NCBI RefSeq assembly: GCF_000829675.1
Contig: NZ_BBRX01000040.1
Location: 1-39,583 of the forward strand
Length of the DNA: 39,583 nt
Source: Acinetobacter rudis
GTDB lineage: Bacteria > Pseudomonadota > Gammaproteobacteria > Pseudomonadales > Moraxellaceae
Direction: 5' to 3'
Made by a program: the position numbers and the translations under genes. Below, one piece after another: positions 1 to 7,226 of this stretch. The notes below the pieces were generated by a model. The model ran no database searches. It saw nothing but the letters and a program-made list of their open reading frames with translations, and had not been told where the DNA came from. Within the stretch, counting starts at the first letter, position 1; each line of letters begins with the position of its first letter.

Positions 1-177
1 AAAGTTGACAGCCGAATACCACATTTGAAGATCTAGATACGCAATATCTTGATCATCGTAGAGATAACTTCCCTGACAATTTGTAAAAATTTTAGGCGGA
101 TTCACATAATGTACTGTGTCGCCATGAGAACAATATAGCGCTTCATCTTGTAATAGCTGAGCTTCATTAATTGTCAT
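1..177 (-). CDS. Class III (PLP-dependent) aminotransferase, N-terminal fragment
   Basis: The first 59 codons of a gene that runs off the left edge, starting at the ATG at 177-175 with AGGA just upstream. The segment reads MTINEAQLLQDEAL and then VNPPKIF, GSYLYD and YLDLQMWYSAVNF. The G-x-Y-L-Y-D..D...YLD pattern is the N-terminal strand of class III pyridoxal-phosphate aminotransferases (aspartate-aminotransferase-like, ornithine or 4-aminobutyrate type). The catalytic lysine and the PLP site lie outside the window, so the substrate cannot be told. It lies downstream of the mipA-like gene on the same strand, but an A+T-rich hairpin with a T-run separates them, so it is probably transcribed on its own. 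Confidence 0.7.
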   Translation of the reverse strand, partial: MTINEAQLLQDEALYCSHGDTVHYVNPPKIFTNCQGSYLYDDQDIAYLDLQMWYSAVNF

Positions 178-210
178 AGGAGTTTCCTGTAGAGCTATAA
201 ACCACTTTAT

Positions 211-240
211 AAAAAATAATTTAATCCATTGATTAAATTA
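211..240 (-). terminator. Probable intrinsic terminator of the mipA-like gene
   Basis: A perfect 10-bp inverted repeat (217-226 with 231-240, 4-nt loop). Read on the minus strand it is followed by six T. The stem is almost pure A+T, so termination may be weak. Confidence 0.45.
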
Positions 241-296
241 TAAAACCGTCCTCTGTATGATTTATCTAACAGCATGTTTTTTTAAAAACTTACAGC

Positions 297-1037
297 TTAA
301 AAAGTATAATTAACACCAAACCCAGGCTCAAATTCCACACGCTTTTTAGTCATGGGACTCTGATACTGATCATCAGATAAATAATTCACTTTATAGGTTG
401 TATAAATATTCCAATGCTTGTTTAACTCATAATCAACAGCCAAACCTGCATAGGGATACACACCAGAATCAAGTTGATAGCTCTTAATTCCACTGCGCTT
501 AGACTCTTCTGAACTTACTCCAAAATAATATTGATTATATTTAGAGCTGTTCCATTGAAGACCAAGTTCAGGATACAAGGTCCAAGATCCAGTTTCCCAC
601 GCTGCTATATATGACAAATTCGCAATCGCACCGCGGCTTCTTGAAAGAATATCTTGTGCAGCACTTAACTTAAATGCCCCATAATCAGAGGTATACATAT
701 AACTTGTGCCGACTAAGACAGACCATTGTCGTTCATCTAACTGACTCAAAGATCCGCTAGGATGGTACATGGTTCCATCATAATAAGCATAAAGTCTAAG
801 CTTATTCTTAGTATCACGATATAAATTTAGCCCCGCTTGATCACCCTCTGCATATAAAAGGTCGCCATCATAAAATGCTGTTGGCAAGACACTGGTTTCC
901 ATTTCCCTGCCTTTATAGCTTTGAAAATCAAGGGAAAGGTTTAATCCGACACTGAGCTCTGCTGGTTCTGTATCAGCATAACTATGCACACTAAGTAAAA
1001 CCAAACACAATAAGGAACTTCTGAGAGGCCACTTCAT
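297..1037 (-). CDS. MipA/OmpV family outer-membrane protein
   Basis: Predicted 246-residue outer-membrane beta-barrel protein. The chosen start (ATG 1037) gives a clean signal peptide (MKWPLRSS-LLCLVLLS) with a cut after SYA, before DTEPAEL. A frame open 24 codons further upstream (TTG at 1109) would bury the signal peptide and is rejected. The mature part alternates aromatic and polar residues as in barrel strands (LRLYAYYDG, WTLYPELGLQW, WNIYTTYKV) and ends FGVNYTF with the terminal aromatic residue recognised by the BAM machinery. The pattern (GLNLSLDFQSYKG near the start, PYAGLAVDYELN near the end) fits MipA/OmpV. MipA of E. coli scaffolds MltA and PBP1B, while other members are described as porins or adhesins. 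No murein synthase gene is adjacent, so the role here is open. Confidence 0.75.
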   Translation of the reverse strand: MKWPLRSSLLCLVLLSVHSYADTEPAELSVGLNLSLDFQSYKGREMETSVLPTAFYDGDLLYAEGDQAGLNLYRDTKNKLRLYAYYDGTMYHPSGSLSQLDERQWSVLVGTSYMYTSDYGAFKLSAAQDILSRSRGAIANLSYIAAWETGSWTLYPELGLQWNSSKYNQYYFGVSSEESKRSGIKSYQLDSGVYPYAGLAVDYELNKHWNIYTTYKVNYLSDDQYQSPMTKKRVEFEPGFGVNYTF

Positions 1038-1087
1038 CAATTCATTAAACTCATCTAAGATCCAGCCTTGTTTTATCGGCAGTGAAC

Positions 1088-1105
1088 GATCACATTTTCG
1101 TGATC
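1088..1105. repeat. Inverted repeat in the mipA-like gene leader
   Basis: GATCAC-N6-GTGATC, a perfect 6-bp repeat 50 bp upstream of the mipA-like start. It could be an operator or a leader hairpin. The arms face the wrong way for a CRP site (TCAC-N6-GTGA instead of GTGA-N6-TCAC). The rest of the 600-bp gap up to 1645 is A+T-rich; I see no gene in it and no convincing promoter pair. Confidence 0.35.
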
Positions 1106-1644
1106 CCAAAATTAATGCCCAACCATAACATATTCAGTGTTTATAATTCACCCTATAAGCAAGCAGCAAAAATAAAAAATTCCTCGATTCTTGTGATTGC
1201 ATGGGGTGGTATTTTTTATACTCTTGTCAGTTTTTGAGTAAAAAAAATCAAGACTTTTTCAACCAATTCACATTTCTGAAATAAATTGCCTTTATTGTTA
1301 GCACAAATTGATTTCGTCATATAAAAAATAAAGAATGAAACAATAATAAGTTGAATAATTAAACACGACAAAGACTACAATTTTCTGGCAGGTTGTTTTC
1401 AATTCACTACACTAAAATGTTAAATTAGGCCAAATTTTAATTTTATTTTAATAAATGTTTCTATACTGAACTTGCAGTTGGTACAATACTGCCCCAAAGT
1501 TGATTTTGACCCAACAATGGATCTCAACGTGTTTAAAGATACCTGTGCCCTAGAGCCAATGCTAACAACACCTTGAACAACCGTTTATTTCACATAAGTT
1601 TAAAGCATTCAATCTTTCACAGGTTTTATTGTGGTGATATTTTC

Positions 1645-2364
1645 ATGACGTTTTTTCAACAAAATTCCATTTCAAATATTGTTTGGCACGTTATTTGTGA
1701 TTTTGACGGTACAATCAGCCTAAAAGATACCACCGATACACTGCTCAATCAATTTGCACATCCTGACTGGGAGAAAATTGAGCAACAATGGGAACAAGGT
1801 CTAATTGGTTCTAAGCAATGCATGCAACAACAAATTGCTTTGCTAGACATGACAGAACAACAACTACTCCACTGTTTAGATCAAATTAAAATTGATTCGA
1901 ATTTTGTCGCACTAGTTCATTTATTAGAAAAACAACAAGTTAAACTAAGTATCGTCAGTGACGGACTCGACTTCGTTATTCAACATATTCTTAAAAAAAA
2001 TCAATTAGATCACCTACCTATTATTGCCAATCATTTGGCTCACCCAACCAACACTCGTTGGGAACTCAGTTTCCCCTATAGTGATATTGCTTGTAATACT
2101 CAAAGTGGTACTTGCAAATGTAAGGTTGCTCAACAAAATCATCATGAAAAAATTATTTTAATTGGTGATGGACGTTCAGATTTTTGTCTAGCAGAGCAAG
2201 CAGATTATGTTTTTGCTAAAAAAAGCTTAATCGATCATTGTGTAAATAAAAATATCCAACATCATCCTTTTGAAGACTTTTCTCAATTGCTTGAACCACT
2301 CTTAGCAATTTTAAATAGTCCATCTCAAGTCTTTGATGCAACCAAACTTTGGGTAAATAGTTAA
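1645..2364 (+). CDS. HAD-superfamily (subfamily IB, MtnX-like) phosphatase
   Basis: A 239-residue cytosolic phosphatase of the haloacid dehalogenase superfamily. Motif I is DFDGT at residues 19-23 (nucleophile D19, acid/base D21), motif II is the SIVSDG stretch, and motif IV is IGDGRSDFCLA. The overall pattern matches the MtnX-like / phosphoserine-phosphatase-like IB group. The start is placed at ATG 1645; an in-frame TTG at 1573 would add 24 residues unlike the family. The stop shares one base with the ATG of the next gene (TAATG), so translation is coupled to the hydrolase. Methionine salvage genes are not nearby, so the methylthiopentenyl-phosphate role of true MtnX is not supported. The substrate is unknown. 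Confidence 0.75.
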   Translation: MTFFQQNSISNIVWHVICDFDGTISLKDTTDTLLNQFAHPDWEKIEQQWEQGLIGSKQCMQQQIALLDMTEQQLLHCLDQIKIDSNFVALVHLLEKQQVKLSIVSDGLDFVIQHILKKNQLDHLPIIANHLAHPTNTRWELSFPYSDIACNTQSGTCKCKVAQQNHHEKIILIGDGRSDFCLAEQADYVFAKKSLIDHCVNKNIQHHPFEDFSQLLEPLLAILNSPSQVFDATKLWVNS

Positions 2365-3221
2365 TGAGTGATCATTCGTTTTTTCTACCAGGCAAACGTA
2401 CTGGGATATTATTGATTCATGGACTCACCGGCACACCAAATGAAATGCGTGGTATTGCACGTTCCTTTCATCAAGCTGGATACACTGTACATGGTGTACA
2501 ACTTGCTGGACACTGTGGTGATATCAATGACCTCATTGCAACGCGTTGGGAAGATTGGTTTTCAACTGTATATCAAGCAGCAAACCAATTATTGCAACAT
2601 GTTGATGAAATATTTGTTGCTGGCTTATCTATGGGCGCACTCTTAGCACTTGAATATGCATCACGCTTTCCTGTTTCTGGTGTGATCTGCTATAGCCCAA
2701 CATTTAAATACGATGGATGGAGTATTCCACGGTGGTCTCAATTTATTGGTCCATGGGTTCTCCCCCCAATCTATCATTTTAGACTATTTTCACAACGTAC
2801 CTTTGATGAAGCTGAGCCTTTTGGTATTCAAAATGAAGCACTTAGAGCACGCATTGTACATTCAATGCAAAATGAAGATAGCTCTGAGGCTGGCTTACCA
2901 GGCAATCCATGGCATTCACTTTACCAACTGCAACGCCTATCACGCCGAGTTAAAAAGGACTTAGGTAAAATTCATGCACCTTGTCTTTGTCTGCATGCCT
3001 ACGAGGATGATGTTGCTAGCCGAAAAAATAGCCAAATCGTTTATGACCATGTAGCAGGACCGAAACATTTAGTCTGGCTATATAACAGCTACCATATGAT
3101 TACAATCGACAATGACCGCAAACAAGTCATTCAAGAAAGTTTAGATTTCGTGGCACAATATGCCTTAAATCAATCTCAATCAGCCGAAGCTAAAACGCAA
3201 GATCCTGCGTATGTCACATAA
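2364..3221 (+). CDS. Alpha/beta hydrolase, carboxylesterase/monoacylglycerol-lipase type
   Basis: A 285-residue serine hydrolase without a signal peptide. Visible elements: the oxyanion-hole strand GILLIHGLTGTP (14-25), the GHCGDINDL loop typical of Est30-like carboxylesterases (49-57), the nucleophile elbow GLSMG (87-91, S89), the acid in YEDD (D215 or D216) and the histidine in YHMIT (H244). This completes a Ser-Asp-His triad. It is expected to cleave short acyl esters or monoacylglycerols in the cytoplasm. It overlaps the phosphatase by one base and lies 9 bp before the first small membrane protein. A phosphatase, an esterase and a small transporter in one transcript hint at handling of a lipid-like or phosphorylated ester, but this is inference. 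Confidence 0.8.
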   Translation: MSDHSFFLPGKRTGILLIHGLTGTPNEMRGIARSFHQAGYTVHGVQLAGHCGDINDLIATRWEDWFSTVYQAANQLLQHVDEIFVAGLSMGALLALEYASRFPVSGVICYSPTFKYDGWSIPRWSQFIGPWVLPPIYHFRLFSQRTFDEAEPFGIQNEALRARIVHSMQNEDSSEAGLPGNPWHSLYQLQRLSRRVKKDLGKIHAPCLCLHAYEDDVASRKNSQIVYDHVAGPKHLVWLYNSYHMITIDNDRKQVIQESLDFVAQYALNQSQSAEAKTQDPAYVT

Positions 3222-3230
3222 GGACTGAAT

Positions 3231-3593
3231 ATGAGTTCACTAGTATTTTTTGTCTGGTTCCTAACTATTTTAGTCGATACAGTTGGCCAATTAGCATTTA
3301 AAGCTGCTGCTGCAAAACATAAAGAAAGTGATGGCTTTAACTATTGGCAAATGCTACTTAGACAACCTTGGTTATGGGCAGGTATCTTTTGCTATATTTT
3401 TGAGTTTGTTATTTGGCTGGCCTTTTTATCTTTAGTACCATTATCAGAAGGTGTCATGCTAGGCAGCATCAATATTGTTGTCATTATGATTGCAGGTCGA
3501 TTATTTTTTAATGAAAAACTTACACGCAACCGTCTCATTGGGGTGGTTTTAATTACGATTGGTGTGACTATTGTTGGTCTAGGTGGCTCATGA
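3231..3593 (+). CDS. Small four-helix transporter, SMR/EamA-like, subunit 1
   Basis: A 120-residue integral membrane protein with about four hydrophobic helices, the size of small multidrug resistance (SMR) proteins or half an EamA transporter. Helix 1 has D16, Q20 and K24 in the pattern D-x-x-x-Q-x-x-F-K, where D16 falls near the essential Glu14 of EmrE. The C-terminus has the NEKLTRNRLIGVVLI segment typical of DMT-superfamily helices 3-4. Its last four bases (ATGA) contain the start of the next gene, which has the same D16/Q20/K24 spacing. The two probably form a heterodimer like other paired SMR proteins (YdgE/YdgF, ArnE/ArnF). The substrate is unknown. Confidence 0.7.
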   Translation: MSSLVFFVWFLTILVDTVGQLAFKAAAAKHKESDGFNYWQMLLRQPWLWAGIFCYIFEFVIWLAFLSLVPLSEGVMLGSINIVVIMIAGRLFFNEKLTRNRLIGVVLITIGVTIVGLGGS

Positions 3594-3994
3594 GAACATT
3601 TTATATTATTGGCTTTCTGATTCTTACAGCTTTTGACACCTTAACTCAAATTAGTTTTAAATTTGCTTCAATTCATGCCATGCCTATGACCATGGATTTA
3701 GAGTGGCTAATTCGTGTATTTAGTCACCCTTGGGTCTACGGTGCATTTATAGGCTACATTGGTGCATTTTTTACTTGGATGACCTTACTCAAGCACGCGC
3801 CAATTGGTCCAGCCTTTGCTGCTGCCCATATGGAACTTATCACCATTAGCATCTTATCGATTTGGATTTTCCATGAACCGATGACTTTAGCCAAAGCGTT
3901 CGGTGCTGGATTTATTCTTCTGGGTGTAATTTTTCTTGCTAAAGATGAAACTAAACAAGAACCTACCCATGTGGTCAAATCACCTCATCCTTAA
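3590..3994 (+). CDS. Small four-helix transporter, SMR/EamA-like, subunit 2
   Basis: A 134-residue membrane protein translated from the ATGA overlap with subunit 1. Helix 1 keeps D16, Q20 and K24 (AFDTLTQISFK), and the HEPMTLAKAFGAGFILLGV segment corresponds to the end of a DMT repeat. The middle loops differ from subunit 1 (HPWVYGAFIGYIGAFFTW, APIGPAFAAAHMEL), as expected for oppositely inserted partners of a heterodimer. It ends in a polar tail (KDETKQEPTH) and is followed 36 bp later by a strong bidirectional terminator, which closes the four-gene operon. Confidence 0.7.
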   Translation: MRTFYIIGFLILTAFDTLTQISFKFASIHAMPMTMDLEWLIRVFSHPWVYGAFIGYIGAFFTWMTLLKHAPIGPAFAAAHMELITISILSIWIFHEPMTLAKAFGAGFILLGVIFLAKDETKQEPTHVVKSPHP

Positions 3995-4030
3995 TGATTT
4001 AAAATATAACTAACCCAATCAGCTAAAAAC

Positions 4031-4058
4031 AAAAAAAGCCTCAAATGAGGCTTTTTTT
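4031..4058. terminator. Bidirectional intrinsic terminator
   Basis: A perfect 12-bp stem (4031-4042 with 4047-4058), loop AAAT, with core GCCTC/GAGGC flanked by A7 and T7. It works in both directions and ends both the four-gene operon and tsf. Confidence 0.9.
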
Positions 4059-4069
4059 GTACAATTTAA

Positions 4070-4945
4070 TTATTGCGCAGCAGCTTGAGCAGCAGCAACT
4101 TCTTCAGCGAAGCTCATTTCTGCTTTTTTCTCAATACCTTCACCAACTTCGAAACGAACGAAGTCAGCTACAGTTGTACCCGCTGCTTTAAGTGCGTCAG
4201 CAACTTTTTTCTCGTTGTCAATTACGTACATTTGACGCTCAAGAACAACTTCGTTGAGATATTTCTCAACAGAACCAGTAACCATTTTTTCAACGATATT
4301 TGCTGGTTTACCAGATTCGATTGCTTTAGCTTCAGCGATCTCTTTCTCTTTAGCGATAAGATCAGCAGGAACTTTTTCAGCAGTAACCGCGATTGGGTTG
4401 AATGCAGCAACGTGCATTGCAACACCTTTACCAGTTTCTGCATCACCAGCATAAGCAACAACAACACCGATACGTAGACCGTGCTTGTAGATTGCCAAGT
4501 TATCAGCTTCTACGATTTTTGCACGACGTACTTGGATGTTTTCACCGATTTTTTGAACAAGAGCAATACGCGCTTCTTCAACAGTGCTGCCATCTTCTAA
4601 TTTAAGTTCAGCAATTTTAGCAGCATCAATTTCGTTTGCAGCCAACGCAGCAGCAGCAACTTTATTAGAGAAGTTTGCAAAGTTTTCGTCTTTTGCAACA
4701 AAGTCAGTTTGGCAGTTTACTTCAACCAAAATTGCTTTGTTACCGTCTTGAACGATAGTGATCGCGCCATCAGCAGCAATGTTGCCTGCTTTTTTAGCAG
4801 CTTTTGCTTGACCTGATTTACGCAAGTTATCAATCGCAAGTTCAATATCACCGCCAGCTTCTGTTAATGCTTTTTTGCATTCCATCATTGCTAGACCAGT
4901 ACGATCACGTAATTCTTTTACCATGCTTGCAGTAATTGCAGTCAT
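4070..4945 (-). CDS. tsf: Elongation factor Ts
   Basis: A 291-residue guanine-nucleotide exchange factor for EF-Tu in the cytoplasm. The N-terminus carries the UBA-like segment with VKELRDRTGLAMMECKKAL (residues 9-27), followed by the TDFVAKDENF core signature (80-89) that inserts into EF-Tu, and the duplicated core domain. Length is close to the E. coli protein (283). The start ATG has a strong TAGGAG ribosome-binding site. It follows rpsB on the minus strand after 143 bp that contain an attenuator-like hairpin, the usual rpsB-tsf arrangement, so expression is probably set by read-through from the rpsB promoter. Confidence 0.97.
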   Translation of the reverse strand: MTAITASMVKELRDRTGLAMMECKKALTEAGGDIELAIDNLRKSGQAKAAKKAGNIAADGAITIVQDGNKAILVEVNCQTDFVAKDENFANFSNKVAAAALAANEIDAAKIAELKLEDGSTVEEARIALVQKIGENIQVRRAKIVEADNLAIYKHGLRIGVVVAYAGDAETGKGVAMHVAAFNPIAVTAEKVPADLIAKEKEIAEAKAIESGKPANIVEKMVTGSVEKYLNEVVLERQMYVIDNEKKVADALKAAGTTVADFVRFEVGEGIEKKAEMSFAEEVAAAQAAAQ

Positions 4946-4988
4946 GTTATTCTCCTAAATACGGTAGAAAATCAATCTGTTCAACAAA

Positions 4989-5017
4989 AACGGCCCGAAG
5001 TGTAACCCTGGGCCGTT
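4989..5017 (-). terminator. Attenuator-like hairpin between rpsB and tsf
   Basis: A perfect 8-bp G+C-rich stem (AACGGCCC / GGGCCGTT) with a 13-nt loop. On the minus strand it is followed by TTTTG. It lies in the rpsB-tsf gap and would end part of the transcripts after rpsB, lowering tsf mRNA relative to rpsB. A second, A+T-rich imperfect repeat lies at about 5043-5066. Confidence 0.65.
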
Positions 5018-5088
5018 ATTGCTCAATCGACGCTCAATTTTATCATTATCATATCGATGAATAATGACAAAGATACGTCAAAGACGCA

Positions 5089-5841
5089 TTAAGCCTCTGG
5101 AGCTTCTTTAGCAGCTTCGTCGCCTTTTGCTTGCGCATTAGCTTGAGTCTGAGCATATTCTTTACCAGCAATAATCGCATCAGCCATAGAAGAAGCATAC
5201 AAAGTTACTGCACGAATCGCATCGTCATTACCAGGAATAACATAATCTACGTCATCTGGATTCGAGTTAGTATCAACGATACCAATAACTGGAATACCAA
5301 GATTTTTCGCTTCTTTAATTGCGATTGCTTCGTGGTCAACATCGATCACGAATAATGCGTCAGGTAAACCACCCATGTTTTTAACGCCGCCTAAACCACG
5401 CTCAAGTTTGTCCATCTCACGAGTACGTTCTAATGCTTCACGCTTAGTAAGCTTAGCAAAAGTACCGTCAGTAGATTGAGTTTGAAGGTCTTTTAAACGG
5501 TTGATAGATTGGCGAAGTGTTTTCCAGTTCGTCAACATACCACCTAACCAGCGGTGATCAACATAAGGCTGACCAGCACGTTGAGCTTGTTCACGGATGA
5601 TGTTAGAAGCAGCACGCTTAGTACCAACGAATAAAACTTTATTCTTTTTGCTTGCCAAGTTGTTAACAAAGTTCAAAGCATCATTTAACGCAGGAACAGT
5701 GTGCTCAAGGTTAATGATATGAATTTTGTTACGTGCACCAAAAATATATTGGCGCATTTTTGGGTTCCAGAAGCGAGTTTGGTGACCAAAGTGCGCGCCT
5801 GCTTGAAGAAGGTCGCGCATACTTACGTTGTAATCTGCCAT
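5089..5841 (-). CDS. rpsB: 30S ribosomal protein S2
   Basis: A 250-residue uS2 protein of the small ribosomal subunit, needed to bring S1 onto the 30S particle. Recognised by [20 protein letters not shown] near the start, the [12 protein letters not shown] and [11 protein letters not shown] segments, and [24 protein letters not shown]. The correct start is ATG 5841 (MADYNVSM); the frame is open 24 codons further upstream, but that stretch is the regulatory leader. The C-terminus has the usual Ala/Lys/Glu-rich tail, slightly longer than in E. coli (241 residues). Confidence 0.97.
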   Translation of the reverse strand: MADYNVSMRDLLQAGAHFGHQTRFWNPKMRQYIFGARNKIHIINLEHTVPALNDALNFVNNLASKKNKVLFVGTKRAASNIIREQAQRAGQPYVDHRWLGGMLTNWKTLRQSINRLKDLQTQSTDGTFAKLTKREALERTREMDKLERGLGGVKNMGGLPDALFVIDVDHEAIAIKEAKNLGIPVIGIVDTNSNPDDVDYVIPGNDDAIRAVTLYASSMADAIIAGKEYAQTQANAQAKGDEAAKEAPEA

Positions 5842-5996
5842 TTTCTTTACCTTAATGTTTGGGTTAGGCCTCCATATGTCCTCATCCTCCACCTTTACAG
5901 GCACCCAGAGCAATGTGTCGACATATGTGCGGATTTTCCGAATTTAACGTTTTCTCTGCAAGAAATTTAATCTTGAAAAGCATTTGATAAATTGGG
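5842..5996 (-). ncRNA. rpsB 5' leader, candidate S2-autoregulated element (t44/tff-like)
   Basis: About 155 nt between the predicted rpsB start of transcription and its ATG. In E. coli this leader is known as t44/tff RNA and carries the S2-dependent translational control element conserved in gamma-proteobacteria. Here the proximal part is unusually purine-rich on the minus strand (AAAGGTGGAGGATGAGGA) and is bounded by two CATATG-containing segments (about 5873 and 5922) that could pair. Position and context support the call; the secondary structure has not been computed. Confidence 0.45.
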
Positions 5997-6012
5997 CGGC
6001 TATTTATACCAT
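5984..6012 (+). promoter_or_regulatory. Possible map promoter overlapping the rpsB promoter
   Basis: Plus strand: TTGATA (5984-5989), 17 bp, TACCAT (6007-6012). It sits back to back on the rpsB promoter, so the two polymerases would compete. The -35 is good and the -10 is weak. Confidence 0.35.
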
Positions 6013-6032
6013 AGTCACATACAAATTTCCAA
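6003..6032 (-). promoter_or_regulatory. rpsB promoter
   Basis: Minus strand: TTGGAA (-35, 6027-6032), an 18-bp spacer, TATAAA (-10, 6003-6008), then the G+C-rich discriminator TAGCCGCCC. A G+C-rich discriminator after -10 is the hallmark of stringently controlled ribosomal promoters. Confidence 0.6.
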
Positions 6033-6047
6033 AAGTTTTTGAAGATC

Positions 6048-6872
6048 ATGAACAGTACTTATCAAGCTCCACGTCGTTTAATTAAAACCCAAGATGAAAT
6101 TGAAAAAATGCGCATCGCGGGACGACTGGCTGCTGAGATTCTGGATATGATCAAACCGCACGTCAAAGCAGGTGTTAGCACACTCGAACTTGATCGCATT
6201 TGTCATGACTATATTGTTAATGTACAAGATGCCATCCCTGCATGCTTAGGCTATGGCGCTGCCCCAGGTCGTCCAGCATTTCAACATACCATTTGCACTT
6301 CGGTGAACCATGTCGTTTGTCATGGTATTCCATCAGAAGCTAAGATCTTAAAAAATGGTGATATCCTCAATATCGATGTCACTGTAATTAAAGATGGTTA
6401 CCATGGCGATACCAATATGATGTATGTCATTGGTGAAGGTTCAGTACTGGCGAACCGTTTATGTACGGTTGCACAAGAAGCCATGTATCGTGGTATTGCC
6501 ACGGTTAAACCCGGTTCAACTATTGGTGATATTGGCCATGCTATTCAAAAATACGTTGAATCAGAGCGATTCAGTGTAGTCCGTGAGTATTGTGGTCATG
6601 GTATTGGCACTGTTTTCCATGATGAGCCACAAGTTCTACATTATGGCCAATCAAATAGTGGCATGATTTTAGAAGAAGGCATGACATTTACCATCGAACC
6701 TATGGTCAATGCTGGTGTATGGCAAACTCGCCTAATGGGTGACAAATGGACTGTAGTCACCAAAGACCATAAACTTTCTGCTCAGTATGAACATACACTG
6801 GTGGTGACAGCGAATGGCGTAGAAATTCTCACTGCACGTCCAGACGAAGATCTATCGCGCTTTATCAAATAA
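6048..6872 (+). CDS. map: Methionine aminopeptidase, type I
   Basis: A 274-residue metallo-aminopeptidase that removes the initiator methionine from nascent proteins. The five metal ligands are in place: D110 and D121 (NIDVTV, YHGDTN), H184 in CGHGIGTVFHDEP, E217 in TIEP and E248 in YEHT. The start is ATG 6048 with a short GAAG upstream; an in-frame TTG three codons earlier is less likely. It diverges from rpsB, as in many gamma-proteobacteria. It is about ten residues longer than the E. coli enzyme (264), mostly at the termini. Confidence 0.96.
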   Translation: MNSTYQAPRRLIKTQDEIEKMRIAGRLAAEILDMIKPHVKAGVSTLELDRICHDYIVNVQDAIPACLGYGAAPGRPAFQHTICTSVNHVVCHGIPSEAKILKNGDILNIDVTVIKDGYHGDTNMMYVIGEGSVLANRLCTVAQEAMYRGIATVKPGSTIGDIGHAIQKYVESERFSVVREYCGHGIGTVFHDEPQVLHYGQSNSGMILEEGMTFTIEPMVNAGVWQTRLMGDKWTVVTKDHKLSAQYEHTLVVTANGVEILTARPDEDLSRFIK

Positions 6873-6882
6873 TTTTAAATAT

Positions 6883-6916
6883 TCAATATCAGATGACTCA
6901 GGTTATCTGATATTGA
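6883..6916 (+). terminator. Stable hairpin after map
   Basis: A perfect 12-bp stem (6883-6894 with 6905-6916) with a 10-nt loop, starting 10 bp after the map stop codon. No T-run follows, so it may protect the mRNA 3' end instead of terminating. The following 300 bp up to 7222 are A+T-rich and hold no gene I can support. Confidence 0.45.
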
Positions 6917-7217
6917 CCATGCTACAACAAAGTGCTGATCGAACTTCCAAACAATAAAACTATAAAAACAACAGAACATCATCAATTAATCGATTCTTTT
7001 CACAATTGATTATATAAAAATATTTAATTTCACAAAGTCCGTATCAATCTATTGCTTAATTTATCTAAAAAAAATGAATAATAATGCAAGAGTTGGTGTT
7101 CAACCGCATGTTCAACACTGTACAAAAGCTCTGACAAAAAGAGCAAATATTTTACAATAAAAACAAGCAATTAAATAAAAAACACCAATAAAAATCAATA
7201 AAAGCATAAGGAATAAT

Positions 7218-7226
7218 ATGCAATGA
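7218..7226 (+). other. Two-codon minigene overlapping the first ompW start
   Basis: ATG-CAA-TGA at 7218-7226 overlaps the ompW-like ATG at 7223 in another frame. The Shine-Dalgarno AAGGA (7208-7212) is 5 nt from the minigene ATG and 10 nt from the porin ATG, so ribosomes could use either. Confidence 0.3.

Noticed and set aside
1088..1105. CRP-type site before the mipA-like gene
   Set aside because: The repeat arms are TCAC-N6-GTGA, the reverse of the CRP half-site order GTGA-N6-TCAC.
1436..1452. TTTAAT-N5-TTTAAT, a formal PmrA-box match about 190 bp before the HAD phosphatase gene
   Set aside because: It lies in a nearly pure A+T stretch where the loose pattern is expected by chance, lacks the G-ending half-sites of the two good boxes, and is far from the start codon.
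4073..4477. A 134-codon plus-strand frame opposite tsf
   Set aside because: Antisense shadow of a highly conserved gene. The Phe/Ser/Asn-rich product is typical of such shadows.
5842..5913. N-terminal extension of ribosomal protein S2 by 24 codons
   Set aside because: Ribosomal S2 starts at MADYNVSM; the upstream stretch is the regulatory leader and reads unlike any S2.
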